From: Cladorrhinum sp. PSN259
Lineage: Eukaryota > Ascomycota > Sordariomycetes > Sordariales > Podosporaceae
Assembly: GCA_033725935.1 (NCBI GenBank)
Contig: MU867130.1
Span: forward strand, 62,001 to 126,000
Reading direction: 5' to 3'
Length of the DNA stretch: 64,000 nucleotides
A program made the position numbers and the translations under genes. The notes below the pieces were generated by a model, which did no database searches, was not told the origin of the DNA, and saw only the letters and a program-made list of their open reading frames with translations. Positions 37,588 through 49,726 of this stretch are shown one piece after another; the first letter of the stretch is position 1, and each line of letters opens with the position of its first letter.

Positions 37588-40500
37588 TCGTTCCATTCAA
37601 TTGCCACATGGGAATCATACCTGTCCTATCAATCCAGATTGACAGAACACCGTCAGTAGAGTCAGGAATCCAATCTTGCTGCATCCAGACATACATGTCT
37701 TTTTTGAAAGAGAGACACCAGAGCGTTCGGTTGTGGAAAAGAACAACATCGATCCGGAGCTACGTACAGTACTGCACTTTCATGTCAAGGTGCATTTAAT
37801 TATACAGCATAGGTTTAGAACATCGGCGTTTATAATACGAGAGAAAAAAAAGGGTTATTCAAGAATCAATGGGCTTTTCCGTTTTTATTCATCGATTATA
37901 TTTCATCATCTTCTTCATTCTTTTACCTCAGTTGAGTTAGGGCAAAACCATTTGAAAATCAACAAAACAAGCAGGCTTTTCATTCTTCATCCCTCATTCA
38001 AATTATATATAAACACAGGTAGGTATATACTTATGTGGAACTTAGGTATCCATGTCACAGGATAAAAGAGCGAATTCCATGTGTGTTCTCTACTGCTAGG
38101 TTGCAAGGAAAGGCTAGGTTTATATACATGTAAGATGCCACTATTCAGAGAGCTTTTCGGAGCTGTCTCGGCCTTGGCTATTCCACCCACTGCTCTGCCT
38201 TCCGTACTGGGAGCTTGATCTGTGCCTGGATAGCTTGCTCCCGGAGAGTGGGCTCTTGGAGAGCATGTCCACGGAGAGCCGGCTCTCGTTCAACAACTTA
38301 CTTCTTTTTCCATAGGATAGGCGAGTCCTTCGGCTTTGGATACACCAATCGCAGGCGCTAGAGGACTGGGCTGCAAGACGAGTTTCTTGCCAGGAAAACT
38401 AGTCGTTGTTGGCTCTAACCACAAGTTCAGCACTTCATTTGCCTAGAATGATAAACAATATAATCCGTGTCTTCATAATCCATGAGCAGTCAAGGCTACG
38501 AATAAGAAGCGAACATATTCTCTCAGCCGCTAATTAGTAGCCAATCATGAACCTATATATATTTTCACCTCATACTCGCAGTGCTAGATTCAGCCCAGTC
38601 AAGAGAGGCAGCTGGAACTCCAATGTTCTCATCATAGACTGGCTGCTCTTCCGTGACTTTTGGTGAGTCCCGATGCAAACCTACTCACAGAAGACTGCCG
38701 AACTGAATGCCCTCCTCATGATGCAATAACAAGGCCTGAGTCCTGGAGCCGCAGCACATAATGCCAGGGGGGTTACTGATGGCATCTATCTGTTGAGAGG
38801 GGTTCGAATCGTGGAACTAAATAGTATTAAGAGGATTCAAACGCGACTGGCCACGTTCGCGAACAAAAAGAAAGTGCGGCAAACCTGATGCAACACGGTC
38901 CAACCTTGCAACAAAATAGGGGAGGGAGCTTTTTGCGTAACGAAACTTTTGCTGCGAGGAAAAGAAAACCCCCCCCCCCCCAAAAAAAAAAAAATTAGGC
39001 CCAGTCAAACGTCACTGGTAACGCTTTTACCTCCCCATCCCGATGCCAAGAGTCAAAAGTCGTTGAGTGTGGATGAGGAGATGGAACGGAGGTGGTGCAT
39101 GGATCCTGAGGTTCAGAGTTTTGTTTGTATTTTAGAACTTTTGACCCAGTGCGGAAAAGGTTTGGGGCCAATTGCTGGTGCGGGGGTTGGAAGGGTGTGA
39201 AATCTGATGATACAGTAGATAGCGATCAATGATGGATCGGGTCTTCTGCTCAATTGTGGTTGGCTGCATCCATGTGATCGCCGCGCGTGCACGACAGAGG
39301 CCGTGCGGTGATTGGTTACCGAGGGGGCGGTAACCCGTCCCATCCCTTTAAGTGTGCCTTGGCCATTCGATGGCATGTCAAGGGCGTTTTGACCAACAGG
39401 AGTGCATGTTCACTAACAATATACATGCCAAGCGAAGCACTTGCTAAGAAAGTATTAGCCAGAACTCGGGTGTGGCATGTATCTTTTTAGTGACAATGAT
39501 TATGGGCCAAGGCACAGTTAAAGGGATCCAACTCCTCCAAGCCATTCCGTACCTTATCTCTCCTGGCCCCTGGCGGCAGCCGTTGCACACCATCCTGACC
39601 CACCCATCCACCCAGCCGATTTGCCCTGGGACTTGTTGCAATGGCAAGACGCTTGTCAACTAGCTTTGGTCCAACCAATGTACACGATCATGTACACACA
39701 CGTACATACACACCCCCTCCACTACCTTGGCACATCTGAATCTAATTAACACCATGTTCCGTCTTTTGCGTGCAGAACCCCGGGAAACACATTCAGCGCG
39801 CGCTGTGTCTTTGGGCACGAGGCCACCAATTACATTGGATAATCACACGCGCAATCGCGCACTGTCAGGGAAACAGGCTGGGTGCTCGGCCGCGGTGGTT
39901 CGGCATGTACAAGGCCGTCGATTGAGCTGCTGCACTGAAGGAATACTACAGTACAACCCAGTGGATACCCAGGCGCACCAAAACTGGATGGTGCACAGAT
40001 CCAAGGGATTTGGAGAAAGTTGCTGTTTCTGAGCCGGCCAATGTCAGGCACCGTCCAATGTGGAATTGGGGTGAGCTTGATGCATCCATCCCACATTGCA
40101 ATCCTGCCCGTTCTGCTAGACTCCGTTTCGTTTATTCTACCCCACCACGCCCAAGACCTGTCACCCAACAACCAGTAATCCCGTCGCCTATATTCCGTCT
40201 AATATTTCCAGTTGGCCGCTCGCCGCACAAAGTCCAATCGAGAATGAAGCGTTTTTATTTTTCCGACCACTAATTAACAAGAAATCCGAATTGACACTCG
40301 GATATTTTCCCTTGCAGTTAGACAAATGTACGAATAACAAAATTATACTGCACATCTCTTGTCTACAATGTTGTGCTCGTACGGTTTCGATTTATTCCTC
40401 CGCTCCCGTGCGTCACTCCACTACCTGAACTTTCTTCCGGTTTCTTTTTGCATCACGGATTCCGCAAAAAGAGAAAAAGAAAAGAAAAGAAGATAATAAA

Positions 40501-41703
40501 TGAGCCTTTCTCACCGTATTGTCAGTGGGGCCCCAACGCCAAAAATATCTCAGATGGCCTTACGGTGAAGCGCGGTGTTGCCAGAGAGATCAACATGAGA
40601 CCAGTGAGACCAGCGACAACCAGTGAGAGAAATTTCTCCAGCTGATGCACATCTGGGTGCGCAGATATTTTTTGAGCTTTCCCTGTTTCAAGTGGACGGA
40701 AGACACATCACGCCAACCTCAAATCAGGAACTACCCGAATATCATAGTATTTCAACCGTTTAGACCGGGCTCTCCCGCAGCGTAGATTCGGTCAGGGGGG
40801 TTGCCTGCGCTTATGGTGCGCCAGCTTACCAGCAACCATGAGCCGGAAGGGTGGACCGCCCCCGTGACCGTTCCCTGACCGTTCCCTGACCGTTCCTTGT
40901 TCGTCCTTTCCGTCCTCGTTGCCCCCCTTTCCTCGTTGCCCCCCCTTCCCTTTTCTCCACCACCTTCTTCCTATCCTTATTCACTTGGCTCCTCTCAGCC
41001 ACACCCCCTGCAGTCTCTCAACGACCGCAAGGCAGACCTTGTTTACCGTGCCGCAGCTGCGGCGGCAATGCGCTGGCACGAGGAAAAAAAATCCGTCGGG
41101 TCTCCGGAATCTGCAGATGGTTACAAATCGAGCGACAGCCCGGTTGGAGATATGCGTCCTGTGGGATAACACTTGACAAGGGGGGAGAAGGGGCGAATAC
41201 GGCATGAGGGGTGTATCTCTGGTAATGTACGACAGAGGCACTTGACTCCACTTTAGGGGTGTGCAAAGTGCACACAGCATGGGAACGATCAAGGCTTGCA
41301 GAAAAGGTTTGAGAATGTGATGTGCACTGTCTATCCCACGTGGCCAGTGGAGAACCCCGCCTATTTTGGTGCCAGTCAATTCGTTACACACCACACCATT
41401 CCTATCCACACAGTGCACCCCAGCCCGGATCTATCCAACAAGAAAAAAGGGAAATAAAGAAACGGTTGTCTGAGTCGCCCCGAGGACGGGACGTTTCAGC
41501 CCAAAAAAGAAAAGGAAAAAAGTTCCGCGTTGATGAATGACAAGACAAGTGCCTGCGACATGTCATCCGTCACTGCATCATATCCAAAAAAAAGCGATAT
41601 CACTTTTGTCTCGTGATAGACAAAAGCACAGGTAGATGCAGTGATTACTTGATGCGTCAACTTCTGATTCTTAAAAGAGCTGTAAAAAAAAAAAAAAAGT
41701 GTT
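37588..41703. other. Gene-poor spacer with homopolymers
   Basis: No gene is supported in about 4 kb. Features seen: short GGAGAG-type repeats near 38190-38290, a C-run followed by an A-run near 38970-38995, and pyrimidine-rich stretches near 40900-40990. A segment near 41395-41435 resembles one near 44090-44130 (see findings). Confidence 0.45.
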
Positions 41704-42176
41704 TTAGGCTTTCTGATGGTGATTGGCCGAACTCAGATAAAATGCTTGGTCGAACCGGTCGATGTTTTGCTGCGCCCGTGCAGCATAAACCCCGATTCGG
41801 CTGTTGGGGTGTGGATGCTGGGGCAAGTTGTTCAGACGAACCTGCAGCGCATCATCGAGGGTGGTGTCTGCCGGTGCAGAAGTTGCTTGATGTTCGAGTG
41901 CAAGTGCAACGGCGGTGAAGCCGGGCAGCTCAATGGTTGATTCAGATCCATCATGATGATGGCTGGCATTGTTGAGGAGGATGCCGGATTCGGGAGCATT
42001 GTCAGTGCTTTTATTCGAGCTCGACGGTGTTAGGATGGTATCTGCTTGACTAAAACAATGTTAGTTCTGTCACCTGATAACCTCGATACGAGAAAAAGAC
42101 TGAAGAAAGTAAAAGTAAATTACCTCGAAGTATCAGATACCGGCAAAGAATTGTTGTTTTGGTTTGACAAAGCCAT
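41704..42176 (-). CDS. Small paralog family, copy B (unknown function)
   Basis: Two exons, 42176-42124 and 42049-41704, 132 residues. Exon 1 is 53 nt (MALSNQNNNSLPVSDTS plus two bases) and ends in GTAATT. The 74-nt intron has ACTAAC and a TTTTAG acceptor, and the join is in phase 2, as in all members. The N-terminal half is Ser/Asn/Asp-rich. The conserved C-terminal part reads DDALQVRLNNLPQHPHPNSR followed by YAARAQQNIDRFDQAF at residues 106-121. Copy C has an exon 1 of identical length and similar sequence and is the closest relative. No signal peptide or membrane segment is seen. The low Cys content and hydrophilic character suggest a small soluble intracellular protein. Function unknown. 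Confidence 0.68.
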
Positions 42177-42880
42177 TGTCATTGCTGAGGTAGGCTTTGA
42201 TGGTGATGGCCGGCTATCTGCTTGTTTGGATGAACGGCGGGGGGACTAAGCCAGGTTGGTTTGTCCAGGAAGCAGACTGCTGCTAAGGGTGGTGTCAAAA
42301 ACTATTTGAGTTCCTTGTGGTATTTCAAGTTCTTGCCATTAAGTAAAATGATGGACAACGGCTGTAGGAGACTAGATGCTCAGGAAGGGGAGGGTGCAGC
42401 TTTTTGTAAGAAGTATTCTGCATTTGACTGACAGTCCATGGACCCGCACCACGTCCGTGGATTGGATCACTTTCGACGTTTTGGGGCCCCTGGCCAGTGC
42501 TGGCAGGGCACCCTGGTCTTACATAAGGGCTTGGGAAGTTTCCCACTTCCATAACTCCTAGCTTAGCACGTCGTGGACAAAAAAACCGGCACTGCAAACT
42601 GGTTTTGGTTACTGCAAAGGTATACAACCACCGAAATCAGCACTTCCTCCGGCCACAACTATGCCTCTGGATTCCTTTTTACTAGAAATATAAAATATAT
42701 ATCACTCATCACTGTACTGATTGGGAAGTAAAGAAGATTTTTAGCAGTTTCTTGCGGTGAAAAAGTTGGTCTTTAGTGGTGCCTCTGTTTTGCGGTACCG
42801 ATTTTTTTGTCCACGACGTGCTTAGCTTAGCTTTGGTTCTCAACTCACCATACCGGGCACCTTTTAGCTGCAGTTCCACC

Positions 42881-42962
42881 CGTTCCAGTCGTTCCAGTCG
42901 TTCCAACCGTTCCAGTCGTCCCAGCCGTTCCAGTCGTCCCAGGCCGTTCCAGTCGTCCCAGC
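42881..42962. repeat. Tandem repeat, about 9 bp unit (CGTTCCAGT)
   Basis: About nine head-to-tail copies of CGTTCCAGT and its variants (CGTTCCAAC, CGTCCCAGC). Confidence 0.85.
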
Positions 42963-43349
42963 ATCGATATATTTACACACCCCCTTGACTTACTTACCCA
43001 TGGATTGTGAATCCGACATCCCACCTTACTTACTTTCCAGCGTCGTTGTCAGTTTCAAACCACACATTGCTGCAACACGCCGGATTTGGATGGAAGTGCG
43101 CCTGTAGTCGGGCGTGTGCCTTTACTGGTTATTGGCTACTTACACGCCATCAATTGATCAACCGACTTGTAAACTACTTACTCGACCACAATGTTGTTGA
43201 TAGGAAATATTAACTGTCGAGATTTGTACTTTTTGTTCTGGGGTAATTGATACCGTCTGTGAGACCACCACCAACTCTTTCGGTCCCCAGCTTACCGTTC
43301 TGGCAATAAGTGACACAAGTTGATACGCTGGTCGCTTGTGGTTACTGAT

Positions 43350-43410
43350 GCCACACCTCTCTTTGGTCGACCGAAATGTACCACACCCCTCTTTGGCCGA
43401 CTAAAATGTT
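43350..43410. repeat. Two copies of a 30-bp direct repeat
   Basis: Two adjacent 30-bp units beginning CCACACC and containing CTCTTTGG, followed by a partial third unit. Confidence 0.7.
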
Positions 43411-43440
43411 CCACACCCTGCATTAGCCATGTTTTTCACG

Positions 43441-43580
43441 CCAAGCATTTTGGTTTTATGATCCAAAAGTCGCTTTCATCAATGTCGCCAAGCATGTTAT
43501 TTTATGGTCCAAAAGTCGCTTTTATCAATGCCGCCAAGCATTTGGTTTTATGATCCAAAAGTGGCTTTTGATCAATGTCG
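43441..43580. repeat. Tandem repeat, 46-47 bp unit, three copies
   Basis: Units start at about 43441, 43488 and 43534. Each begins CCAAGCAT, contains TCCAAAAGT and ends ATCAATG(T/C)CG. A truncated fourth unit follows. Confidence 0.85.
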
Positions 43581-44294
43581 CCAACCATTTTTTTTAATCC
43601 CTGTCATGTCATGTCATCACCGGTCTTGACCACCCACTCTTTGAGGAAGTGCCCCAAGACCCAGCTCACTGCATCTCACTTCGACGGGTTCTCTGCCTCC
43701 CATTGTCCCGTTGCCCACCCGTGCCCACCCAACGACCAAGCACCCTCTGGTTGTCCAACTCGCTAGAACCCAGCACCACCTATGGCTTACTACTTACCTA
43801 CTGTCCCACCTCTACCAGGTACCAGAATACTTTTGTCCCCCCGCTGCCGTCCTACAGTCCTGCTGCCTGGCTCCCTCACTGCCAATATACCTAACATCTA
43901 GTGGGGCCAAAGAAAGTTCTTTTTCTGTTCTATTGGTGATCTATGTAATCTAGCTATCTGCGTTACATTTTCTTGACCCCTCTATACCAGTGACAAGTGC
44001 CAGTGGGAGCACACCAACTGCGGAGCAATCCAAAAGCTTCAAACCCGGCTGAAGCGATTTGTTTGCCGAACATGCAACATGGATACCACTTCTATCCACA
44101 CAGTGCAATCCCACCCGACGCAGGGTCCCCAGAAAGGAAAATCTGATTAACAAACCAGACACCAACAAAAGAATTATTGTAAAGATCCGCAGGCTTATGG
44201 GTTTTTATTGTTTCTTGCGTCAAAATAAAAGACTGGAAGTAAAACATATATGAGCTTTATCCAAAAAAAGAATCAACTTCATCGTCTCGCTGTT

Positions 44295-44378
44295 TAAAAA
44301 AAAAGATTTAAAAAAAAAAGATTTAAAAAAAAAGATTTAAAAAAAAAAGATTTAAAAAAAAAGATTTAAAAAAAAAAC
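44295..44378. repeat. A-rich tandem repeat (GATTT plus A-run)
   Basis: About five copies of GATTT followed by 9-10 A residues. It sits about 100 bases beyond the 3' end of paralog C. Confidence 0.85.
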
Positions 44379-44470
44379 CCCGTCGTAAAGAGCATTGCAT
44401 CATGCAATGCATCAATCTCCTTCAACAAGAAAAGCAATGTTTGTGCCAAAATAAATTGATGGTGGACTTG

Positions 44471-45031
44471 TTATTCTGCATCAGGTTGATCATCGGGACC
44501 ATTGACACTCGGCTGCAGGGTCCGACCGAGCCGGTCAATGTGTTGCTGCGCTCGTGCAGTATAAAACGGGATGCGACTGCCAGAATCGGCATGTCGTGGC
44601 AGCGCTAGCAGCCGATCTTGCAGCGAGTCATCGGCGTTATCGATGGCCACTGCGATTTGATCCTCGTTGCCCACCTCTGCCAGTGGCTCTGCGATCATCG
44701 CAAAGAAGTCGGTCGAGTCGGTGGAGCGTTCATATCGTGCACCGCCGACGGCATTATTGATAGTGAATGAAAGGTCGTCGCTAGCAGGAGCGGGAGGGGC
44801 GGGAGGATCGGCAGGGGCACTATTGTTGTTTTCGCCGTCGTGGGTGCTGTTGGAGGTGGAAGGAGTTAAGACGGTACTGGAGAGTGTGCAGCTGAACCAC
44901 CTCGGGGTTAGCTTGACCATGTCATCTCCACGTGGTGTGAGAGTGAGAACGACAAAACAAAAGAGTACTTGTAGTTACCTCGAGGTCTCACAATCTGGTA
45001 CAAAAGTGTTGTTGTGGTCTGATGAAGCCAT
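44471..45031 (-). CDS. Small paralog family, copy C (unknown function)
   Basis: Two exons, 45031-44979 and 44891-44471, 157 residues. Exon 1 is 53 nt (MASSDHNNTFVPDCETS plus two bases), the same length as in copy B, and ends in GTAACT. The 87-nt intron carries GCTAAC and a TTCAG acceptor, joined in phase 2. A Ser/Thr/Asn part is followed by a Pro/Ala stretch (ADPPAPPAPA) and a longer acidic middle than in copy B. The conserved end is DDSLQDRLLALPRHADSGSR then YTARAQQHIDRLGRTL at residues 128-143, where the usual F..AF ending has drifted. It is the longest member. Function unknown. Confidence 0.68.
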
Positions 45032-47067
45032 CGTGCATGTCACAGAGTTGAAGTTTTGCCGTGTTGATGGTCGCCGAGCGAAGTGACGGGTTGAGGGGTC
45101 CAGTTTGGCAGTCTCCCTTCAGAGTGCTGTGCCGGGATGACAACAGTTGGGAAGCTATATATGTATTGCCAAAGAATGCCTATCCAAGATAAAATCCCTG
45201 GTTTGTGGTGATGGGGTAAAGTTCAGTAAACGATGAAAGTTAAAGAGGCATGGAACCTGGAATATATGGACAGAAGGTAGGGACATGGACGGGGGAGTGA
45301 CCAGACGCTTATAAACTACAGTTTTCACCTGGGGTTGTGGGTACGTCGTCCGGCACCTCTATGCCACCGAGTGGATAGATTTGGTGTGCTCGTGCATAGT
45401 CGTGTGCTTCCAGGACGCCTGGGGCAGCACGGAATCTGGCGCCACATGAAGAGTGCCTGCTGTAGCCAAATTGACAGGGGACACTGTTTATCAGCCAAAC
45501 TTTACATCCCTGCATCCTGGCAAGTGTATGTGTATGGGCCGCGAGGGATCTCTGGAGGAGAACGGGTTGTGCCCGGGATGTGGTAAGTGAACCCGACCCG
45601 GTCCCGCCATGAACCTGAATTGGTTCCAGGTTGTAATCGTATGGAAGATCAGCGTCCCCCATTGCTGAGTGCTGGCAGTACCCTTGGCACTGACAAACCA
45701 TTTGACGAATCAACGACAAGTTTCGAGGCTGGACGAGTTCCATAATTGGTCAACGTATGATTCAAGGCTAAAGTGACTTGATGGTACTCCAAGTGCCCAT
45801 CGGTTTTTTATTCCAGGGGATGTAAGGTACCTCATGGTACTGTAGCGAAAGTGACATGGGGATGGCGGATGGGCGGGTTTCCAATGGACTACACAACTTT
45901 ACGGTCAATAATCGGTGCGCGGAGCACCTCAAACAAGGCAGCCGACTGATGTATTACTCGCAGCGTTGTTCAACTGGTGGCCACCACTTACCTCTTGCGG
46001 AGCGGTGCTGTCTGTCTCGGCAGTGCATAGAAGCTTTTGTAGAACGCCGTGAGATAAATTATGGTAATCTGCTGATGACTTTGCACAATACAACATCAGC
46101 ATTCTGGTCGCGTTGATCGCTGGATCTATCATGTCGACCACTGCTGAAACTCGCTTCGAAACACTATGTGGCTTGAAGAAGCACGGCTTCCACTTTGTTA
46201 ATGAAAGTGCAAAGTCGAAACCTTGGTAGCCACATAACCTGGAAGGTATCCGGACGACAAGCGATTTCGTGCCCGCTAGCACTGACCCCACTCCCACCCT
46301 TGTTCTCCACTCTTGTTCTCCATCTACTTCCACTCTTGTTCTCCATCAGCTCCCATCGCCCCGGGCCAGCAGACCGCTGCCGTCATTAGTGTGCAAGCAA
46401 ATTCTGCTCTGTTTTGTTTTGCAGGATCATTGCGTGTGACTCGGGCAGGGGTTGATTTCGGCCAAGCTTCCACCGCCGGCTGCCCATACTTGTGCTACCG
46501 CGGCTGCACTTGATATAATCCTTGTCCAGCTGTTTCCTGGTCTCCTTTGTGAGCAGGACCGGCAGCTGCTGGCTAGTGCTCCACCTTTTTTCTGGGCCCT
46601 GTTCTGTCAGCCCTTCCTTCGATACGGCACGCTGTCAAGCTCTCGACGGCCAGACCCCGGTGATCATGATGGACTTGCACTGGCAAGAGCCATATCTGTG
46701 CCCCACTCCCGCGGCTTGGCTTTGCTTTAGACGAAACCTGCGCGACAAGTTACAAGTAATTTTCGAGATATTGCCTGAAAAACGGCTTGCAGCAATTCAT
46801 AGGGACTGGATGTTCCAGAGAACTTTTGGGACTTGATGTTCTCCACTGACTCGATCTAATCTGCAATGGTATGCGCTCGGTTGCGGAATCCGTAACGAGC
46901 ACAAAATCCCCGCGCAGAGGATCGAAATCCTTGGATGCCGGAGTTTACTCAAAGAGCCTCTTTGCTTGGCCATCCACAGCAGCCTGGGTTTCGACCGGTG
47001 TTACCGTGTGGGATCTTTTGTGTTGAAGAGATACTTAAGCCGGTCGGAGAATAAGGCAACCTGGTAA
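45032..47067. other. Gene-poor spacer
   Basis: No gene is called. A minus-strand frame 45309-45743 ends with EAHDYARAHQIYPL, faintly like the paralog motif, but has no matching exon structure. A short repeat of CTCTTGTTCTCCA occurs three times near 46300-46345. Confidence 0.4.
45157..45162 (-). promoter_or_regulatory. TATA-like box upstream of small paralog C
   Basis: A TATATA stretch about 130 bases upstream of the start at 45031 on the minus strand. Confidence 0.3.
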
Positions 47068-47538
47068 ATGCGGAACAAGTCGAGTATTCATGCGAACACA
47101 CGTCCCGAAGAGCAGTGTCCTACCGATGCCATTGGAACGCCCAGAGAAAGGCGGAAGTCAGGTCTCGTCCAAACGATTTAACCAGGTTTGGAAGCGAAGG
47201 AAAAACAACCCGAGCCCAGGTTTCATTCGAAGGACTTGTCAGACGCCAGGAACACCCGTTCAAGCAACAAGCCCGCTCTGGCGGCAGATCCTGCTGCACC
47301 AGAGCCAGATGAGGCGGCACAAAAGAACGCCGAATTGAAGGAGGAGCCGAAGCCTAGTGGCTTGGTATTTCTAGAAAACGGTACGACCCTAACCTCAGAA
47401 ACGGTACCCTTTGAACAGAAACAGGCGCCGAGAGCCGGCAGGTGTGTCGAAGAATGGAAGGAGGCGATCAATCTATTTCCAGAGAGATCGGACGCACGGG
47501 CTGCGTGGGACTCCCCACTCCTCGCTCCCCACGTCTAG
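47068..47538 (+). pseudogene. Unidentified ORF interrupted by one in-frame stop
   Basis: A frame of 157 codons starts with ATG at 47068 (MRNKSSIHANTRPEEQCPTD) and is broken only by TAA at 47179-47181. It then continues with hydrophilic, protein-like sequence (for example AAPEPDEAAQKNAELKEEPK) to a TAG at 47536. The stop could come from CAA by one C-to-T change. A 24-nt intron (GTCTCG..CCAG) would remove it but is too short to be credible. No family recognised. It could also be two unrelated frames. Confidence 0.35.
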
Positions 47539-48449
47539 CGGCGCTCTCTGGCGGCGTTCATTTATGTCCCATCGGTGGGACCACCAGTTTGCTTTTCGGC
47601 TGCTCCCCAGAAAGAAAAGGAGCCGAAAGTGTCTGCACATGGTAACACTGGAACCCCATTGGGCAGCTGAAGCTCGAATTTGACTTTTGTGCTGCAAAAT
47701 GTCAAAATTTTCCGTGCTAAGCATTTGAGAGGGACTCAATAACCAATAAACCAACGGCGACAAGGGGACGCGAGAAAACCGATTCCAATTATTCCTTCGA
47801 GGTTCCAATTTACCGATTGTGGGGATCTTGTTCCCCCGAGTGCGTGCTCCTCGCCGTCTCCTGCTCTCCATTGTTCAAAGTGAGCGAATATTGGAGAACA
47901 GTGTTAAAAATAGCTGTCGATTATTTTGTTAGGGAAAGGCTTCCATGATGTATTGGACGGCGGTGACTGAGAAGCTTGATGGATTGAGGTCGTCATGAGT
48001 GGACATGGACGACTGTTTGCTCCGCTGAACCCGCTAAACTTTGACGGCAGTTTTATTTTTAGCGGCTCGACCTTAGCGTCCGTAGTGGAGACTAGGCCTT
48101 ATGCGGGGTCATCCATGATCCTCGACATTTGTGACCGGGAAGGGAGGGGTCCATTCCACGCGACCTGGAATTGAACAAAAATCCCGACATTTAATTCATT
48201 GACTCAAAGGAAAAACGCAAGGCAGCAACAGCAGAAGCGAAAAGTCGTGTTGATTTCATCGTATTGTTAAAATATAAAAATATGATAGGCAGATAAGCTC
48301 ATAAGCTCTTTATCCAATAGTACAAAATGACATAACCTATTATTAGAAACCCGTCCAATCCATTCCCCGCGTGCTCGCTTTGAGCAAGATCCCCAATCAG
48401 AAGAATCAATTCAAAAAGAAAACAACAGATCAGCATACGTCACAGCCCA
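47539..48449. other. Gene-poor spacer
   Basis: Nothing convincing is seen; A-rich in parts. Confidence 0.4.
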
Positions 48450-48821
48450 CTATGGCAACCTGGGCTCCAGGTCGCGCAGGATCGCCGCCATCCTCGCGCG
48501 ACTTCGTGCACAGCTTCTTGCAGCGAGTGACCTCCTCCGTCGCCGTCTCCTCGTTGGCATAGTCCCCAGGCCTTCAAAGCCCGCTATCGCTGCTGCAGCT
48601 GCAGCTGCATCGCGTTGTTCCATCCATCTGCGGATGCAAAGAAGCGTCCAGGAAATCTCGGGACGCACAAAAGGATCCCCAAAGGCGACTGGCGCAAAGA
48701 AGCGCCGCAACATGTACAGCGGATCGTGCTCCCCGAGAGCGTTGAGCGGCGGCGGGTGATTCTCGTCTTCCGCCATTGGACGTCCGTTACCAGGCTGGTC
48801 CTGCTGCTGGGTGGCAGCCAT
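48450..48821 (-). CDS. Hypothetical small protein, reading frame uncertain at 3' end
   Basis: A 123-residue frame starts MAATQQQDQPGNGRPMAEDE and has credible composition through RWMEQRDAAAAAAAIAGFEG. After this point the given frame becomes an Arg run (PTRRRRRRRSLAARS), whereas another frame over the same bases reads DYANEETATEEVTRCKKLCT, which looks more like protein. A frameshift or an unseen intron near the GCA-rich stretch (about 48580-48610) is therefore likely. No signal peptide or known domain. Confidence 0.35.
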   Translation of the reverse strand: MAATQQQDQPGNGRPMAEDENHPPPLNALGEHDPLYMLRRFFAPVAFGDPFVRPEISWTLLCIRRWMEQRDAAAAAAAIAGFEGLGTMPTRRRRRRRSLAARSCARSRARMAAILRDLEPRLP

Positions 48822-49726
48822 TTACACAAGCCAAGGGCTTGCGTCACCCTTCCCTGACAGCTTGGTATCTGTTTGCCCCAAAATGTCAGCCCAACTATCC
48901 CAACGGGAAGTTTAAATCACTGGGTGGTTGCATTTGCGGGGTATTATTGGCCGGGTTTGTGTTCCATGGATCTCGCTCGCTCACTCCCGTCGAGGTGGTT
49001 GGACATGGGCGCGCATCGGAGATAAAATAGATGGGGACTGGACAAACGAAATGCCTTGCATGCACATACCGGACTGTCTTGCGCTTTTTTTCTTGTCGAC
49101 GAGTCAAATCAATAAGCGACTTGGAGCAATTGGACAATCGGATTGTCTCGCTTGCGATGGCGCTTTGCTCAAGGTGGCGGCAACTAGCGAGCCGACCCGA
49201 GTACAGGATGCTGGTTTGGTAAGGAACCCCACGGCGATTTGTCACAATGACAGCAGCGGATGCCAAAGAATCAAATGTCAACCTTGAACTTGACAAAACG
49301 ATGAGCGCCGAGCAATATTGTGTGTCGCTGGAGAATGCTTGGATCAGGGGCCTGGCCGACACAACAGGAGAGGACAAGTCAGGCTGTCTCAGGTAAAGAT
49401 GAGAGATAGGAGGGAGAGCTCAGTTCAAAGGTAATGCTTGATGTATGCTGTCTTTGGATGAGGATAATTGCGTGTATTGCTGCAGGTATTTGAGATCGCC
49501 CGAGATTGCTGGAGAGGCAGGTGAAAGAGAGGAAAGCCACGAGGGAAGATCGATGATATTTATTCTTGCCTTGCGCAACCGTTAAGGACTCGTGGAACGC
49601 GGCCCTAGAACGGACACTGCTCAAAGGTATTCAAGGTACGGACTGACCACATGTGTGGTATGGGAAACGGGGGTCAGCTTCTTGAAGTCTCAGTTGTTGT
49701 CTGTCGCCAAGGCTCATTCCTGGGGG
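48822..49726. other. Gene-poor spacer
   Basis: No gene supported; small frames on both strands look random. Confidence 0.4.

Noticed and set aside
38795..38825. B-box-like GGTTCGAATC
   Set aside because: No matching A box or acceptor stem nearby.
42881..44378. CRISPR-like array
   Set aside because: Units are contiguous tandem repeats without spacers, in a eukaryote.
45309..45743. Sixth member of the small paralog family (EAHDYARAHQIYPL)
   Set aside because: Only a few residues match, the D-(Q/R)-F part is missing and the intron structure is absent.
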